64,000 nucleotides of DNA, from the NCBI GenBank assembly GCA_958295495.1, contig OY282352.1:1860001-1924000 (forward strand). Reading direction: 5' to 3'. How positions within the stretch are numbered: position 1 is the stretch's first letter; every line of letters starts with the position of its first letter. Made by a program: the position numbers and the translations under genes. Positions 34,547 through 44,781 of the stretch are shown here, one piece after another. Source of the DNA: an uncultured Latescibacterota bacterium. Lineage in GTDB: Bacteria; Latescibacterota; UBA2968; UBA8231. The notes under the pieces were generated by a model. The model was not told where the DNA came from, made no database searches, and saw only the letters and a list, made by a program, of their open reading frames with translations.

Positions 34547-36400
34547 ATGCGGCACATCCTAGTGGGATTGATTTTTTTCGTTGCAAGTGGGGGCGTAATC
34601 CATGCTGCGACTACGGAAGATCCGTACGCTGAGGTAAATGCCAGTTGGGAGCGTTTCGGGGCCGTGTACTCGCGCATTCTGGAAAATTATTACGCCCGTC
34701 TGGACCAAGAGGGAGTTATGAGCGCAGCCATCAAGGGCATGCTCGGCCAACTCGATTCATACAGCGAATACTACGACGAGGAAGGTTTGCGCCAATTGCG
34801 CCAAGACACGACGGGCAAGTTTGCGGGGTTGGGGATTACGGTTGCCATAAAAGATCGTTTTCCCGTGGTAATTTCCCCTATTGAGGATACTCCTGCTTTT
34901 CGGGCAGGGCTGAGACCGGGTGACTTGATCGTCTCTGTCGAGGGCAAAAGTACCTTGGATATGCAGCTTGAGTCTGTGGTCAATGCGTTGCACGGGGAGC
35001 CTGGCACAACGGTTGCTATCTCGGTCGCTACCCACTTGGGAGCCACGCCGCGCAAAGTTGAAATTCAAAGGGAGATTATCAGGATCAAGAGCGTTGTGCT
35101 GGTAGAGGAGTTCAACGGCAAAATCGGTTATATAAGTATGCGCCGGACTCGTTTTTCCGAGCATACCTCTAGTGAAGTAGAAGAGGCGATAAAAAGCCTC
35201 CCTCGGGTTGAAGGGCTAATTTTAGATCTGCGAGGAAATCCTGGGGGTTTGTTTAGTCAAGCCACCCAAGTTGCGGACTTGTTTTTACCTCAAGGGGTGC
35301 CGATCGTTTCTATTAAAGAACGCGAAGGGCGGAGAGAAGAAGTCAAGTATTCTCACCGTCACTCTATTGCACGAGATATCCCTTTGGTAGTTTTGATCGA
35401 CGAGGGGAGCGCCAGCGCGTCCGAAATTGTTGCTGGAGCTATCCAAGACAATGATCGAGGAGTGATTGTAGGAGCAGCATCATTTGGCAAAGGTTCGGTA
35501 CAGACCATATTCGACCTACGCGAAGAGGAGGCGTATAGTGCTCTAAAGCTGACGACGGCACTCTACTACGCGCCGAGTGGGCGTAGTATCCACCGCGAAC
35601 AGGATATAGCTAGGCCAGTTCATCGCGTTCTGTTTGGCGATAGGGAACTGCCTTATCAGTTAGTGATGGACCTCGTTTTGCGTTCAGAGAATAGGGTCAA
35701 GGCTCTTTCTGCACTCCAAACTCATTTTGATATGGATTCTGAGTCTGCAGAGAGCATTCTCTTGATCCGTTTGGGCGATTTGGTGGGTAAATCCAAGATA
35801 GGAGCGGCTGGATTGTCGGATAGTATTTCAAACCGAACTTATTATACCCAGCGAGGTCGCAAAGTCTTCGGCGGCGGCGGTATTAAGCCAGATGTTAGTG
35901 TTGAGTCGGAACTATTTCCTCCCTACGTACAAGAGTTAGAGCGTCGCCGGCTCTTCTTTGACTTTGTCATAGATTATGTATCGACCGACTCGTCTTGGGC
36001 TGAGGAGCATCCAAGCTTGACCGTTAGCGATGAGATGGTTAAGAGCTTTATGGAGTTCGTTCGCACTAAGGATAGAAGTCTGGACCAAGGCCAAGAAGGG
36101 TTGATCCAAATAGAAGAACTTGAGGACTTGGCGGAGGAAATGGATTGGGGTAAGGATGCACAGGAGTCGATCCATCAGCTACGAGCAGCGGTGAAGCAGG
36201 AGGGGGAGCAGCAGTATAGCAGTAAGTTAGAGCCTTATATAAAGAGTGCTTTACGTCGAGAACTGATTTTGCGCTTCAGGGGGAGGAAGGCCCAACTCCT
36301 TGAAGAATTGCAGGAGGATGTGCAGCTAGCGAAGGCTATAGAGGTGCTCGCAGACCAAGACCAGTATTTGGGAGTATTGGCCGCGGAAAAGGCTAAGTGA
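34547..36400 (+). CDS. S41-family C-terminal processing protease (CtpA/Prc-like)
   Basis: A 617-residue exported serine protease. The signal peptide is residues 1-20 (HILVGLIFFVASGGVIHAA). A PDZ domain (about 80-170, DTPAFRAGLRPGDLIVSVEG) precedes the S41 core with the Ser-Lys dyad: serine in DEGSASASEIVAGAIQD and lysine in GAASFGKGSVQT. A C-terminal extension of about 200 charged residues (from about 415) makes it longer than typical CtpA. The ATG at 34547 has an AGGAG site upstream. It probably trims periplasmic proteins. Confidence 0.9.
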   Translation: MRHILVGLIFFVASGGVIHAATTEDPYAEVNASWERFGAVYSRILENYYARLDQEGVMSAAIKGMLGQLDSYSEYYDEEGLRQLRQDTTGKFAGLGITVAIKDRFPVVISPIEDTPAFRAGLRPGDLIVSVEGKSTLDMQLESVVNALHGEPGTTVAISVATHLGATPRKVEIQREIIRIKSVVLVEEFNGKIGYISMRRTRFSEHTSSEVEEAIKSLPRVEGLILDLRGNPGGLFSQATQVADLFLPQGVPIVSIKEREGRREEVKYSHRHSIARDIPLVVLIDEGSASASEIVAGAIQDNDRGVIVGAASFGKGSVQTIFDLREEEAYSALKLTTALYYAPSGRSIHREQDIARPVHRVLFGDRELPYQLVMDLVLRSENRVKALSALQTHFDMDSESAESILLIRLGDLVGKSKIGAAGLSDSISNRTYYTQRGRKVFGGGGIKPDVSVESELFPPYVQELERRRLFFDFVIDYVSTDSSWAEEHPSLTVSDEMVKSFMEFVRTKDRSLDQGQEGLIQIEELEDLAEEMDWGKDAQESIHQLRAAVKQEGEQQYSSKLEPYIKSALRRELILRFRGRKAQLLEELQEDVQLAKAIEVLADQDQYLGVLAAEKAK

Positions 36401-36467
36401 ACGGCGATAAGCGCGGCTTTGAAATTTTTTATACTATATATATGACTACTAAGTGTGAGGACAGATC

Positions 36468-37991
36468 GTGCAAACAGAGATTTTTATTAACCAAGGCATT
36501 CACGAATCCCGTATTGCCATCTTGGAAGAAGGGCGTCTAGCTGAAGTCTGGATCGAAAGACCCGAAAATGAGCGGACAGTAGGGGATATATATAAAGGGA
36601 TTGTAACGGCCGTTTTGCCGGGGCTACAGGCCGCCTTTGTCGAGGTAGGGCATGACCGCACCGTATTCCTCCAAGTGCGCGATATGGTGGAAGCTGATAG
36701 AGGAGAGACCGATGAAGCGCGTAACGGGCGCCGCTCTCGCCATCGCGGTTATCCTTCTATTCAAAACCTGATCAAGAAGGGCGAAGAAGTGCTGGTGCAG
36801 ATCACCAAAGAGCCCATCGGCACTAAAGGTGCCCGTGTGACAACGCAGCTATCGCTTCCGGGTCGTTTTATGGTGCTGGTTCCGGGAGGCAATTGGGTTG
36901 GCGTCTCCCGCAAGATCATCAGTCGGAACGAACGCAAGAGATTGAAAGATCTGGTATTCAAGATCAAGCCTGATGGCTACTCAGTAATCGTGCGCACCGA
37001 AGGACAGAATCAGAGCGATCGCGAGTTCAAACGCGATATGAAGCAGTTGGTGAAAAACCACGAGCGCCTGATCAAGACGAGCAGGAAGGTCGAAGCACCG
37101 GCCTTAGTGTACAAGGAAATAGGCATGACCTCCAGCATAATACGCGACCTGTTCACGGACAGTGTGGAACGGCTAGTCGTCGACAGCAAAGAATTGTACA
37201 AGGAGATTACGGCTTATTTGCGACAAGTTTCACCTGAATTGCGCCAAAGGGTTGAGTTCTACCGGAATCGTCGGCCTATTTTCGATGCCTTCAACATTGA
37301 GGAAGATATCGAGAAGGCGACCAATCGCACCGTGTGGTTGCGGCGGGGCGGAGCCTTGGTCATCGACTATGCTGAGGCGGGGACCTTTATCGATGTGAAC
37401 TCAGCCCGTTACCTCGGCTCGGACGATCAGGAGGAAAACAACCTTAATACCAACGTGAAGGCCGCTCGTGAGATTGCCCGCCAGCTCAAGCTCCGCGACA
37501 TTGGCGGCATTATCGTCATCGACTTTATCGATATGAATGAGGAGCGTAACCGCAAAAAGGTCGTTGACTGCTTGGTCGAGGAGTTCAAAAGGGATCGGGC
37601 GAAGGTCTCTATCAGCCCGAACATCAGCGAGTTTGGCTTGGTCGAAATGACTCGCCAGCGCGTCCGTCCAAACCTTTTGCACACTCATAGCGAACCTTGT
37701 CCCATTTGCAGCGGCACGGGCCGGATTATGGGGCCAGACACAACCCTGACTTGGATTGAACGCTGGCTTCAGCGTTCATATGCTGCTACCCGAGAAAGGC
37801 GTTACGTGTTAAAGGTCCATCCCGATGTGGCCACCTATATGCTAGAAAACCGCGAGGAACGGCTCAAGTCATTGCGCAAGGCGACCAAAGCTCGCCTCCA
37901 AATTGAGACCGATTCCACGTTGGGGCCCCAAGACTATCGTTTCTTCTCGACTAAGCGCAGCCTAGATGTGACCGCTGAGTTCCGGGTTTGA
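36468..37991 (+). CDS. rng: Ribonuclease G/E family endoribonuclease
   Basis: A 507-residue enzyme starting at GTG 36468. It has the S1 RNA-binding domain (GDIYKGIVTAVLPGLQAAFVEVG), the catalytic metal-binding aspartates in GTFIDVNSARYLG and IVIDFIDMNEERNRKK, and the zinc-link CPICSGTGRI. Its length equals RNase G; the long scaffold C-terminus of E. coli RNase E is absent. It processes rRNA and mRNA. Its position directly before rplU-rpmA is common. Confidence 0.92.
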   Translation: MQTEIFINQGIHESRIAILEEGRLAEVWIERPENERTVGDIYKGIVTAVLPGLQAAFVEVGHDRTVFLQVRDMVEADRGETDEARNGRRSRHRGYPSIQNLIKKGEEVLVQITKEPIGTKGARVTTQLSLPGRFMVLVPGGNWVGVSRKIISRNERKRLKDLVFKIKPDGYSVIVRTEGQNQSDREFKRDMKQLVKNHERLIKTSRKVEAPALVYKEIGMTSSIIRDLFTDSVERLVVDSKELYKEITAYLRQVSPELRQRVEFYRNRRPIFDAFNIEEDIEKATNRTVWLRRGGALVIDYAEAGTFIDVNSARYLGSDDQEENNLNTNVKAAREIARQLKLRDIGGIIVIDFIDMNEERNRKKVVDCLVEEFKRDRAKVSISPNISEFGLVEMTRQRVRPNLLHTHSEPCPICSGTGRIMGPDTTLTWIERWLQRSYAATRERRYVLKVHPDVATYMLENREERLKSLRKATKARLQIETDSTLGPQDYRFFSTKRSLDVTAEFRV

Positions 37992-38066
37992 CAGAAAAAG
38001 TTCCGGCTATATCTTTAATAGTTTCTTGGTTGATTGCGGAGTAGTCTTAGCTTAGGAGCGCAATTC

Positions 38067-38384
38067 ATGTATGCAGTTGTCAATATTGCTGGCCATCAGG
38101 TCAAAGTCGACAGAGGCCAGAGTCTGCGCGTACCTCGGCTTCAGGCCGAAGAAGGTAGCACACAGGAATTTACCGACGTGCTGTTAGTTTCCGGTGACGG
38201 CGAGACCAAGGTTGGCAGCCCCACAGTCGAAGGTGCTAGTGTTTCGGCGATGATCGTCGGCCATGGCCGCGGCGACAAGATCGTCGTTTTCAAGAAGAAG
38301 CGGCGCAAGAAGTATCGGCGGCGCAACGGCCACCGTCAGGACTACACCGAGATTCGGGTCGAAGACATTGTTCTCCCGAACTGA
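38067..38384 (+). CDS. rplU: 50S ribosomal protein L21
   Basis: A 105-residue protein starting [18 protein letters not shown] and containing [17 protein letters not shown] and the final EIRVEDIV, the L21 pattern. The ATG at 38067 has a TAGGAG ribosome binding site. It pairs with rpmA 20 bases downstream. Confidence 0.95.
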   Translation: MYAVVNIAGHQVKVDRGQSLRVPRLQAEEGSTQEFTDVLLVSGDGETKVGSPTVEGASVSAMIVGHGRGDKIVVFKKKRRKKYRRRNGHRQDYTEIRVEDIVLPN

Positions 38385-38404
38385 GTGCGAAAGGACTAGA
38401 TATT

Positions 38405-38659
38405 ATGGCTCATAAAAAGGGCGTCGGCAGTTCTAAAAACGGGCGCGATAGCAATGCCCAGCGTCTAGGCGTTAAGTGCTTTGGCGGGGAGAAGGTCAGC
38501 GCAGGCACAATCATCGTGCGGCAACGTGGTACGCGCATTCATCCGGGCGTCAATGTCAAGAAGGGCGGGGATGATACGCTCTTCGCTACAATTGATGGAC
38601 AGGTGAAATTTGAGGCCTTTGGCAAGAAAGGCAAGCGGGTGAGCATCTATGCTGCCTAA
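38405..38659 (+). CDS. rpmA: 50S ribosomal protein L27
   Basis: An 84-residue protein beginning [20 protein letters not shown], the N-terminus that reaches the peptidyl-transferase centre, with [20 protein letters not shown]. There is no extra processed leader as in Firmicutes. A strong terminator follows after 46 bases. Confidence 0.96.
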   Translation: MAHKKGVGSSKNGRDSNAQRLGVKCFGGEKVSAGTIIVRQRGTRIHPGVNVKKGGDDTLFATIDGQVKFEAFGKKGKRVSIYAA

Positions 38660-38705
38660 GAAAATGCGTTAATAAATCATAACGCGAAAATCCATAGGAA
38701 TTGGC

Positions 38706-38739
38706 AGGCCCAACCAGAATGGTTGGGCCTGTTTTTTTT
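38706..38739 (+). terminator. Rho-independent terminator after rpmA
   Basis: AGGCCCAACCA (38706-38716) pairs with TGGTTGGGCCT (38720-38730) over a three-base loop, followed by G and eight T residues. It closes the rng-rplU-rpmA transcript. Confidence 0.95.
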
Positions 38740-38773
38740 ACGTCATCGGGCACATATTATCCGCTTGGGATTC

Positions 38774-39534
38774 TCACGCCTCCAGCATCAGATGCGATTT
38801 AGGCTCCCAGCCCAAGACTGCTCGTGCTTTGGACATGTTCATCTCGCGGTGGTCAGCATCGCCCGATATGAAGAAGACGTCGCAGCGGCCATGGCCTGTG
38901 CATACGTAGTCTAGAGCGGCTAGATAGGCTTTGGCCAAATCTTCTTCGTCAGTCAAATAAAGGCTACCGGGGGGATAGTGTGGTGGGTTTTTGGCTTTTT
39001 CTAGGAATTGCTCCCGGGCGCACGGACCGGTAATGCGAAGAACCGCCAAGTTCATGTCAAATTGGCGGGCGAAGTAGCGGCAAATGCCTTCGGCTATCCC
39101 CTTAGTTAAGCCGTACACATTGGGGCCATCGAGCGGTACTTCCTCTTCGGATGGATAATAGGAGCGGGCGCGGTAGTGGGCACTCATGGTGGAGGTGTGG
39201 AGGCCTTTTTTGATACCTAGCCTCCAAGCTGTGTACAGGAGCAGGTGCAGTCCTAGACAGTTGACCGTGTAATTATCGACGATCTGGGCCTCGGTCTGGT
39301 AGCTGTCGAGGCCGCCTTGGCCGCTTTTCATAGGTCATGTTGATGAAGGCATCTACTCCGTCTAGAGCGCAGGCGAGGGCCTCAGGATCGGCGATAGAGC
39401 CTTCGATGTACTCTACCTCATGCCGGGGCTTGGCTACGTCCAACACGCGCAGATCGTGGTGGTGTTTAAGATAGGGAGTAGTGCAGCTGGCTGGTACCGA
39501 CGTGGCCGGCCCCCCCGACTAACAAGATTTTCAC
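38774..39534 (-). pseudogene. NAD-dependent epimerase/dehydratase with two frameshifts
   Basis: The minus strand opens at GTG 39534 after an AGGAGGTGA site and reads MKILLVGGAGHVGTS, a Rossmann NAD site, but the frame then stops. The homologous reading continues in another frame as LKHHHDLRVLDVAKPRHEVEYIEG up to FINMT (about 39335), then shifts again to a 185-residue remainder starting at 39331. That remainder holds PNVYGLTKGIAEGICRYFARQ (the YxxxK catalytic pair) and WEPKSHLMLEA. Both breaks look like single-base insertions (near 39495 and 39333). Either a recent pseudogene or two sequencing errors. Quoted segments are shortened. Confidence 0.8.
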
Positions 39535-39589
39535 CAGTCACCTCCTCGGGGTCTTTAGATATGGCTGAATAGTACGGGACTTTTCCGAC

Positions 39590-39624
39590 GATCGACAGCC
39601 TTTTGGCATGTGCGCTTGTCGATC
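39590..39624. other. Inverted repeat upstream of sucC
   Basis: GATCGACA (39590-39597) and TGTCGATC (39617-39624) form an 8-bp dyad separated by 19 bases in the 160-base gap before sucC. No T-run follows, so it is not an obvious terminator; an operator or RNA stem for sucCD is possible. Confidence 0.3.
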
Positions 39625-39694
39625 TTAGGGTGCCTTGCTGGTAGAGAGGGGTTTTTGTACTCTTTTACCTTCCACCTAATAGAAGATAATGCTC

Positions 39695-40852
39695 ATGAAA
39701 ATTCACGAATATCAAGCCAAAAAAATTTTGCGCCAGTACCAAGTCGCCGTACCTAGTGGCTCTGTGGCCACGACAGCGAACCAAGCCGAACGCGTGGCCG
39801 CCGAATTGGGGGAAAAGGTCGTAATTAAGGCCCAAATCCACGCTGGAGGTCGCGGCAAGGGCGGAGGCGTCAAACTAGCCGAGAATCCCGAAGAGGCTCG
39901 CCAAGCGGCCAGCGAGATTCTCGGCATGCAGCTCGTTACCCACCAGACTGGCCCTGAAGGCCAAAAGGTCAAGCAGGTCCTAGTGGAGAAGGCCTCGGAT
40001 ATAGAACGCGAGTTTTACTTGGGCATTACTCTCGACCGAGCCCAGAGCAAGCCAGTGATCATGGCCAGCCAAGAGGGCGGAGTTGAGATTGAGGAGGTCG
40101 CCGCTGCTACCCCAGAAAAAATTCTCAAGGAAACGGTTGATCCTAGCGTAGGGCTACAGGCATTCCAAGCAACGCGCCTAGCATTTGGGCTTGGCTTTGA
40201 GAGCAAGCAGGTGCGCCAAGCAGCCAGTTTTATCCTTAGCCTCTACAGAGCCTATGTCGATGCCGATTGCTCGCTGGTCGAGATCAATCCCTTGGTGGCG
40301 ACCGCCGCTGGGCAGCTCTTGGCACTGGATGCCAAAATAGACATAGACGACAACGCACTCTTCCGCCACCCAGACTTAGCGGAAATGCACGATCTAGATG
40401 AAGAAGAGGAGCTGGAGGTCGAAGCAGCCAAATACGGTCTGAACTACATCAAGCTCAACGGCAATATCGGTTGTATGGTCAACGGTGCCGGACTGGCGAT
40501 GGCCACTATGGATATCATCAAACTTTCCGGTGCTGAGCCAGCCAATTTTCTGGACGTAGGCGGGGGGGCCAGTGCTGAGACCGTGGAAAATGGCTTCCGA
40601 ATTTTGCTTTCCGACCCTAATGTAAAGGCCATTCTCATCAATATCTTCGGAGGCATTGTGCGCTGTGATCGCGTGGCCGCGGGAGTGATTGAGGCACGCA
40701 AAAATATCGAGGTCAATGTGCCCATCGTCGTGCGACTGGCTGGGACCAACGCGGATGTGGCTGCCGAGATGCTGGAAAACTCCGATATGGACTTTGTCGT
40801 TGGGCACGGGCTGAAAGACGCGGCGGCGATGGTCGAGGCGGCTATTCGATAA
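39695..40852 (+). CDS. sucC: Succinyl-CoA synthetase (ADP/GDP-forming) beta subunit
   Basis: A 385-residue ATP-grasp subunit catalysing substrate-level phosphorylation in the TCA cycle with SucD. It starts [15 protein letters not shown] and shows [25 protein letters not shown] (metal ligands) and the C-terminal [13 protein letters not shown] and [14 protein letters not shown] at 39695 is preferred over 39689 because it gives the usual N-terminus. sucD follows after 13 bases. Confidence 0.94.
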   Translation: MKIHEYQAKKILRQYQVAVPSGSVATTANQAERVAAELGEKVVIKAQIHAGGRGKGGGVKLAENPEEARQAASEILGMQLVTHQTGPEGQKVKQVLVEKASDIEREFYLGITLDRAQSKPVIMASQEGGVEIEEVAAATPEKILKETVDPSVGLQAFQATRLAFGLGFESKQVRQAASFILSLYRAYVDADCSLVEINPLVATAAGQLLALDAKIDIDDNALFRHPDLAEMHDLDEEEELEVEAAKYGLNYIKLNGNIGCMVNGAGLAMATMDIIKLSGAEPANFLDVGGGASAETVENGFRILLSDPNVKAILINIFGGIVRCDRVAAGVIEARKNIEVNVPIVVRLAGTNADVAAEMLENSDMDFVVGHGLKDAAAMVEAAIR

Positions 40853-40865
40853 GAGGAATACAGGG

Positions 40866-41735
40866 ATGAGCGTTTTAATCGACGAAAACACCAAGGTCTT
40901 TGTACAGGCAATTACTGGGTCGGAGGGATCTTTTCATACTCGACAAATGCTGGAGTACGGCACGAAAGTGGTTGGAGGAGCAACGCCTGGCAAAGGTGGC
41001 CAAGAATTTGAAGGCATTCCAGTGTTTAATACGGTCGCCGAAGGGGTCGAGGCGACTGGTGCTAGTGCTTCAATCATCTTTGTGCCAGCCCCCTTTGCCG
41101 CCGATGCCATCATGGAAGCGGCCGATGTTGGTATAGAGCTAGTTATCTGTATTAGCGAAAATATTCCCGTGAGAGACATGGTTAAAGCCTACCATTATGT
41201 ACAGGTGCGCTCTACTCGGCTGATCGGGCCAAATTGTCCCGGCGTCATCTCGCCGGGGAAGTGCAAGATCGGCATTATGCCCGACTTTATTCACCAGCCC
41301 GGTCGCGTGGGTATTATCTCGCGCAGTGGAACGCTGACCTATGAAGCCGTGGGGCAGCTTACTGAGCAGGGCCTAGGCCAGTCCACTGCCATCGGCATTG
41401 GCGGCGACCCCATCATTGGTACGCGCTTCGTCGATGCGCTGGCCCTGTTTAAGGACGACCCCGAGACCGATGCGGTCGTGATGATCGGCGAGATCGGTGG
41501 CACGGCTGAAGAAGAAGCGGCCGCCTATATCAAAGAATGCTACGACAAGCCCGTCATTGGCTTTATCGCGGGGCGCACGGCACCTCCAGGGCGGCGGATG
41601 GGACATGCTGGAGCTATCATTTCAGGTGGTAAGGGAACGGCCGAGGACAAGATGGCGGCGATGCGGGAAGCGGGGATTCACATCTGTGAGAGTCCTGCGG
41701 AAATTGGGGAAACGGTAGAGAAGGTGCTGAGCTGA
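40866..41735 (+). CDS. sucD: Succinyl-CoA synthetase alpha subunit
   Basis: A 289-residue CoA-binding subunit starting [21 protein letters not shown]. The CoA-binding fold is followed by [19 protein letters not shown] and the phospho-histidine loop [20 protein letters not shown] with the catalytic His. It forms a two-gene operon with sucC. Confidence 0.95.
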   Translation: MSVLIDENTKVFVQAITGSEGSFHTRQMLEYGTKVVGGATPGKGGQEFEGIPVFNTVAEGVEATGASASIIFVPAPFAADAIMEAADVGIELVICISENIPVRDMVKAYHYVQVRSTRLIGPNCPGVISPGKCKIGIMPDFIHQPGRVGIISRSGTLTYEAVGQLTEQGLGQSTAIGIGGDPIIGTRFVDALALFKDDPETDAVVMIGEIGGTAEEEAAAYIKECYDKPVIGFIAGRTAPPGRRMGHAGAIISGGKGTAEDKMAAMREAGIHICESPAEIGETVEKVLS

Positions 41736-41758
41736 TTGGGGAACGTTTTTCCAACAAT

Positions 41759-42586
41759 TCAATAATCGGGCTGAGAGAATTTCCTCTTAACCAACAGTGG
41801 CATAATGGCGGGTTGGCGGCTGAGAAGCAGGAGGCCGGCAAGCAGGACTAGGCCGGCGAGCAGGGCCAAGGGCATGGGGAGATGTTGGGAGGGGCCTACG
41901 CCATCTATGCCTAAGTGAGTGTGCAAGTTGACCCCAGTTATCGCAGCCAAGTTGTTGATCGCGTGGGCGAGCATGGCAGGATAGATGCTGTGAGTCCAGT
42001 AAACTAAAGCACCGAGGAAGAGTCCAAAGAGGAAGAGGGGGATCAGTTGCCAAGGGTTGAAGTGCGAAATGGCGAAGAGCAGGGTCGAGCCGCCTAGCGC
42101 CCAACGTAGCCCATAATGGGCGTAAAGGCTCGTGAACACAAGTCCGCGGAAGAGAGGCTCTTCGCAAAACACAGGGGCTAGTACTAGTGTTGCCAGTCCC
42201 CTCGGGACCTCTGCCAGTTCGCGGAGAATCTGAATCTCCAGCAGATCCTTCTGAAAGGGCAGCGGCATAGATAGGTCTATCCGATCGAGTAGCTGAGCCA
42301 GATATAAGTCGAATTCGGCGACTACGAGGCTACAGCAAATAGTTACCGGGATTGTCAGCAACAGGGTCGCTGCCGGTGCGGCGTTGAGCAGAAGCAGGTC
42401 TTCGGCGATTAGATGGTGACGGCGGATATAAAGGGCCACAAACCACAGCAGGGTGCATTCGGCGGCAACAATACCAGCATGTAGAGATAAAAGTCCGACA
42501 GTGGGCCAAACTACGAAATGGGCTAGCAGGAGAGCGGGTAGAACTACGCGGAGAACTTGGGAGAAGCGGGGATAGTGAGCATGCAT
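41759..42586 (-). CDS. CPBP-family intramembrane glutamic endopeptidase
   Basis: A 275-residue membrane protein of the CAAX-protease / bacteriocin-processing group. The catalytic motifs are EEPLFRG (about residue 175), FAISHFNPW and the third motif HAINN, all intact within the C-terminal helices. Its target is unknown. It is the last gene of a minus-strand operon behind two glycosyltransferases. The frame extends to TTG 42619, preceded by AAGGA at a long spacing, so the start is uncertain by 11 residues. It converges on sucD, 23 bases away. Confidence 0.82.
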   Translation of the reverse strand: MHAHYPRFSQVLRVVLPALLLAHFVVWPTVGLLSLHAGIVAAECTLLWFVALYIRRHHLIAEDLLLLNAAPAATLLLTIPVTICCSLVVAEFDLYLAQLLDRIDLSMPLPFQKDLLEIQILRELAEVPRGLATLVLAPVFCEEPLFRGLVFTSLYAHYGLRWALGGSTLLFAISHFNPWQLIPLFLFGLFLGALVYWTHSIYPAMLAHAINNLAAITGVNLHTHLGIDGVGPSQHLPMPLALLAGLVLLAGLLLLSRQPAIMPLLVKRKFSQPDY

Positions 42587-42659
42587 AAGGTCAGGGAGTC
42601 CTCCGGTATTTGTACGCAATGTAAGTCGTTATCCTTTTAGAGAGACTGCTGGGTAATTA

Positions 42660-43601
42660 TCAAGACGCCTTTGAATGGGCAGCCGCCTGTAGATAACCCC
42701 GAGTGCGGCTGGACCAGAACAAATAACTAAAGACTAGATCTGGGACATAGGTTTTCACAAGCCAGCGGGCCAACCAGCGGATTGGATAGTGAATCGGCGA
42801 CAATAGGGCTAGCTGGAGCGCGAGCCGCCGAGGAGAAAATCCAGAGACCTTGATAAAGTCCAATCGGAGTACGGCGTCAAGTTCGGGATGCTTGTTTAAA
42901 AGGATGGGGATTGACTTGCTGCCGTAGGTTTGCATCAGAAGACAAAGCGGCTCCAATGAACGCAAATGATAGTGGTAGGACAGGGCTTCGGGGGTATAGT
43001 AAAGCGGAATACCCGCCAAATGGAGGCGGTACCCTAGTTCTAGGTCTTCGCCGCCATAAGCAGTGAGATCCTCGTCGAAAAAACCCACGCGGAGCAGAGA
43101 CGACCGGCGAACCGAGGAGTTGCCGGTGACGAAGCACTTGAAAGGTATTGGCTTATCCGCGTCTACCCTGTGGGGCCCCCTCCCTTCGAGATAGCGGGTC
43201 AGGGATGTAACGGGAATTTCTCTGGCAAAGCGAATGTTGCCGACAAAAACGGCTTCCGCATGGTTTTGATGCCGCTGGGCATGGGCGCGGAGAAAACTTG
43301 GGCCGACGGTCATGTCGCTGTCGAGAAAGACGACGAGATCGCCTCTGGCGACCCGAAGTGCTGCGTTGCGTGCCCGAGCGCGTCCCTGATTCTGTTCGTT
43401 GCGAATCAGCCGCAGTTGTAAGGGCGCGACCGCCGCATACAATCGCTCGGCGTCTAAGTGGGGGGAGGCGTCGTCCACCACGATGATTTGGGTCGCCTCG
43501 TGGGGGTAATTTTGCTGAGATAGGCTCTTAAGCACTGCTTCGAGGCGCTCAGGTTTACCATAGGTAGGGATTACGACGCTAAGCGTCAGCGAGACACTCA
43601 T
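42660..43601 (-). CDS. Glycosyltransferase family 2
   Basis: A 313-residue inverting GT-A enzyme. It shows SVVIPTYGKPERLEAVL, IIVVDDASP (nucleotide-binding), the metal motif VVFLDSDM and FFDEDLTAYGGEDLELGYRL (acceptor ED motif). It has no membrane spans other than a hydrophobic tail near 270-300. It probably adds a sugar to an envelope polysaccharide or glycolipid. Its start overlaps the upstream GT4 gene as ATGA, showing tight coupling. Confidence 0.87.
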   Translation of the reverse strand: MSVSLTLSVVIPTYGKPERLEAVLKSLSQQNYPHEATQIIVVDDASPHLDAERLYAAVAPLQLRLIRNEQNQGRARARNAALRVARGDLVVFLDSDMTVGPSFLRAHAQRHQNHAEAVFVGNIRFAREIPVTSLTRYLEGRGPHRVDADKPIPFKCFVTGNSSVRRSSLLRVGFFDEDLTAYGGEDLELGYRLHLAGIPLYYTPEALSYHYHLRSLEPLCLLMQTYGSKSIPILLNKHPELDAVLRLDFIKVSGFSPRRLALQLALLSPIHYPIRWLARWLVKTYVPDLVFSYLFWSSRTRGYLQAAAHSKAS

Positions 43602-44713
43602 GCTAGGGTTGCGTAAAGCTGGGTGAGTTGAGTGGCTTCTCGTTCCCAGTTATAGCACCGGGCCGCCTGCAAACTCGCCTTGGCACAGGCCTCTCGCTGC
43701 TCAGCATTGTCCAAAAAAGCGGTGATCTGTCCTCGAATGGCAGCTATATTGGTTGGATCAACCGTAGCTCCGGTACGCGTTTCGTGGACGATACGCTGCA
43801 TTTCAGGAAAGTTGCTGGCTAAGACCGGTAGCCCGGCCATCATATATTCAAAGAGCTTGTTGGGCAGGGAGTAGTAGAAGCTCTTGCCTGTGCCTTTGAT
43901 CAGACACAGCCCCAAGTCGGCCGAACAAGTATAATTGTGAAGTTGGTGAAAGGGCACCCGGGGAATAAAATAGACCCGATCATCTAGCCCAGCAGCGCGG
44001 ACTTGGGTCCGCAGGGCCTGTTCGCTAGGTCCGTCCCCAATTAGAACTAGGGCGGCGGCAAGCCCTGCGGCGGCCTCAATTTGCTCGCGCAAGCCATTTT
44101 CGGTGAGGAATCCTCCTTGGTAGAGCACAATAGGGAGCTCATCGGGCAGGTCCAGCGCTTCGCGTATCAGGTTGCTTTGGACCTTATGGCGGAATAGCGG
44201 CAAATTGCGCAGAACAACGACCTCGTCAAGGCGGTAACGCTTCTTGAGTGATTGGGCGATAGACCCGCTGACGGTTATGACGCGATCTACCTGTCTTATC
44301 AGCCGCCGCTCCAGCAAACTCCAGCAGGACCGCATCAACGGCCGGTTGACCAGCGAGGACTGCTCGGTCCAAAATTCATGCGCGTCGTAGACGATGGGCA
44401 GGTCTAGTCGCTGTGCAGCCCGCACTGCTGGCCAGAGCGAGTCTAGGTCGTGGGCGTGGTAGGCATCCGGATGGGAATTGACCAGCAGTGGATAGGCTCG
44501 TTGCCAAAACAATGGATAGAGGCGGCGCAGTGAGCGATTTCGGTCTAGCGGAATCAGATAAATTTCAAAATCGTCCCATCCCTTAAGAGGGGCTGGATTG
44601 AACGAGGAGGCGACAATGACGACTTGGTGACCATCGAGGCGCAGCGAGGTGGCTTCTCGGTAGATGCGGTAGTCGAAATTCAGGTCGGTGAAGGCGACCA
44701 TACAGATACGCAT
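43598..44713 (-). CDS. Glycosyltransferase family 4 (GT-B fold)
   Basis: A 371-residue retaining glycosyltransferase starting MRICMVAFTDLNFDYRIYRE. It has VYDAHEFWTEQ, VITVSGSIAQSLKKRY, then the C-terminal donor site ending NKLFEYMMAGLPVLAS, the E-x7-E type motif. The frame is open far upstream, but that part crosses the terminator and the structured RNA at 44735-44938, so the ATG at 44713 is used although it lacks a good ribosome binding site. First protein gene of the GT4-GT2-CPBP operon. Confidence 0.83.
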   Translation of the reverse strand: MRICMVAFTDLNFDYRIYREATSLRLDGHQVVIVASSFNPAPLKGWDDFEIYLIPLDRNRSLRRLYPLFWQRAYPLLVNSHPDAYHAHDLDSLWPAVRAAQRLDLPIVYDAHEFWTEQSSLVNRPLMRSCWSLLERRLIRQVDRVITVSGSIAQSLKKRYRLDEVVVLRNLPLFRHKVQSNLIREALDLPDELPIVLYQGGFLTENGLREQIEAAAGLAAALVLIGDGPSEQALRTQVRAAGLDDRVYFIPRVPFHQLHNYTCSADLGLCLIKGTGKSFYYSLPNKLFEYMMAGLPVLASNFPEMQRIVHETRTGATVDPTNIAAIRGQITAFLDNAEQREACAKASLQAARCYNWEREATQLTQLYATLA

Positions 44714-44734
44714 GGCGTATAAAGGAATCGGTAT

Positions 44735-44779
44735 AAAGATAAAATAAAAAGCAGCCCATCTAAAAATGGGCTGCTTTTT
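44735..44779 (-). terminator. Rho-independent terminator between structured RNA and glycosyltransferase operon
   Basis: AAAAAGCAGCCCAT (44746-44759) pairs with ATGGGCTGCTTTTT (44766-44779) over a 6-base loop. On the minus strand it is followed by TTTTTATTTTATCTTTAT, so termination is favoured in that direction. It sits between the RNA at 44782-44938 and the GT4 start at 44713. Confidence 0.88.
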
Positions 44780-44781
44780 AA

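Noticed and set aside
39590..39624. Dyad before sucC considered as terminator
   Set aside because: The arms are far apart and no T-run follows on either strand.
41736..41758. TTGG...CCAA dyad between sucD and the CPBP gene considered as bidirectional terminator
   Set aside because: The stem is only four base pairs and thus not supported.
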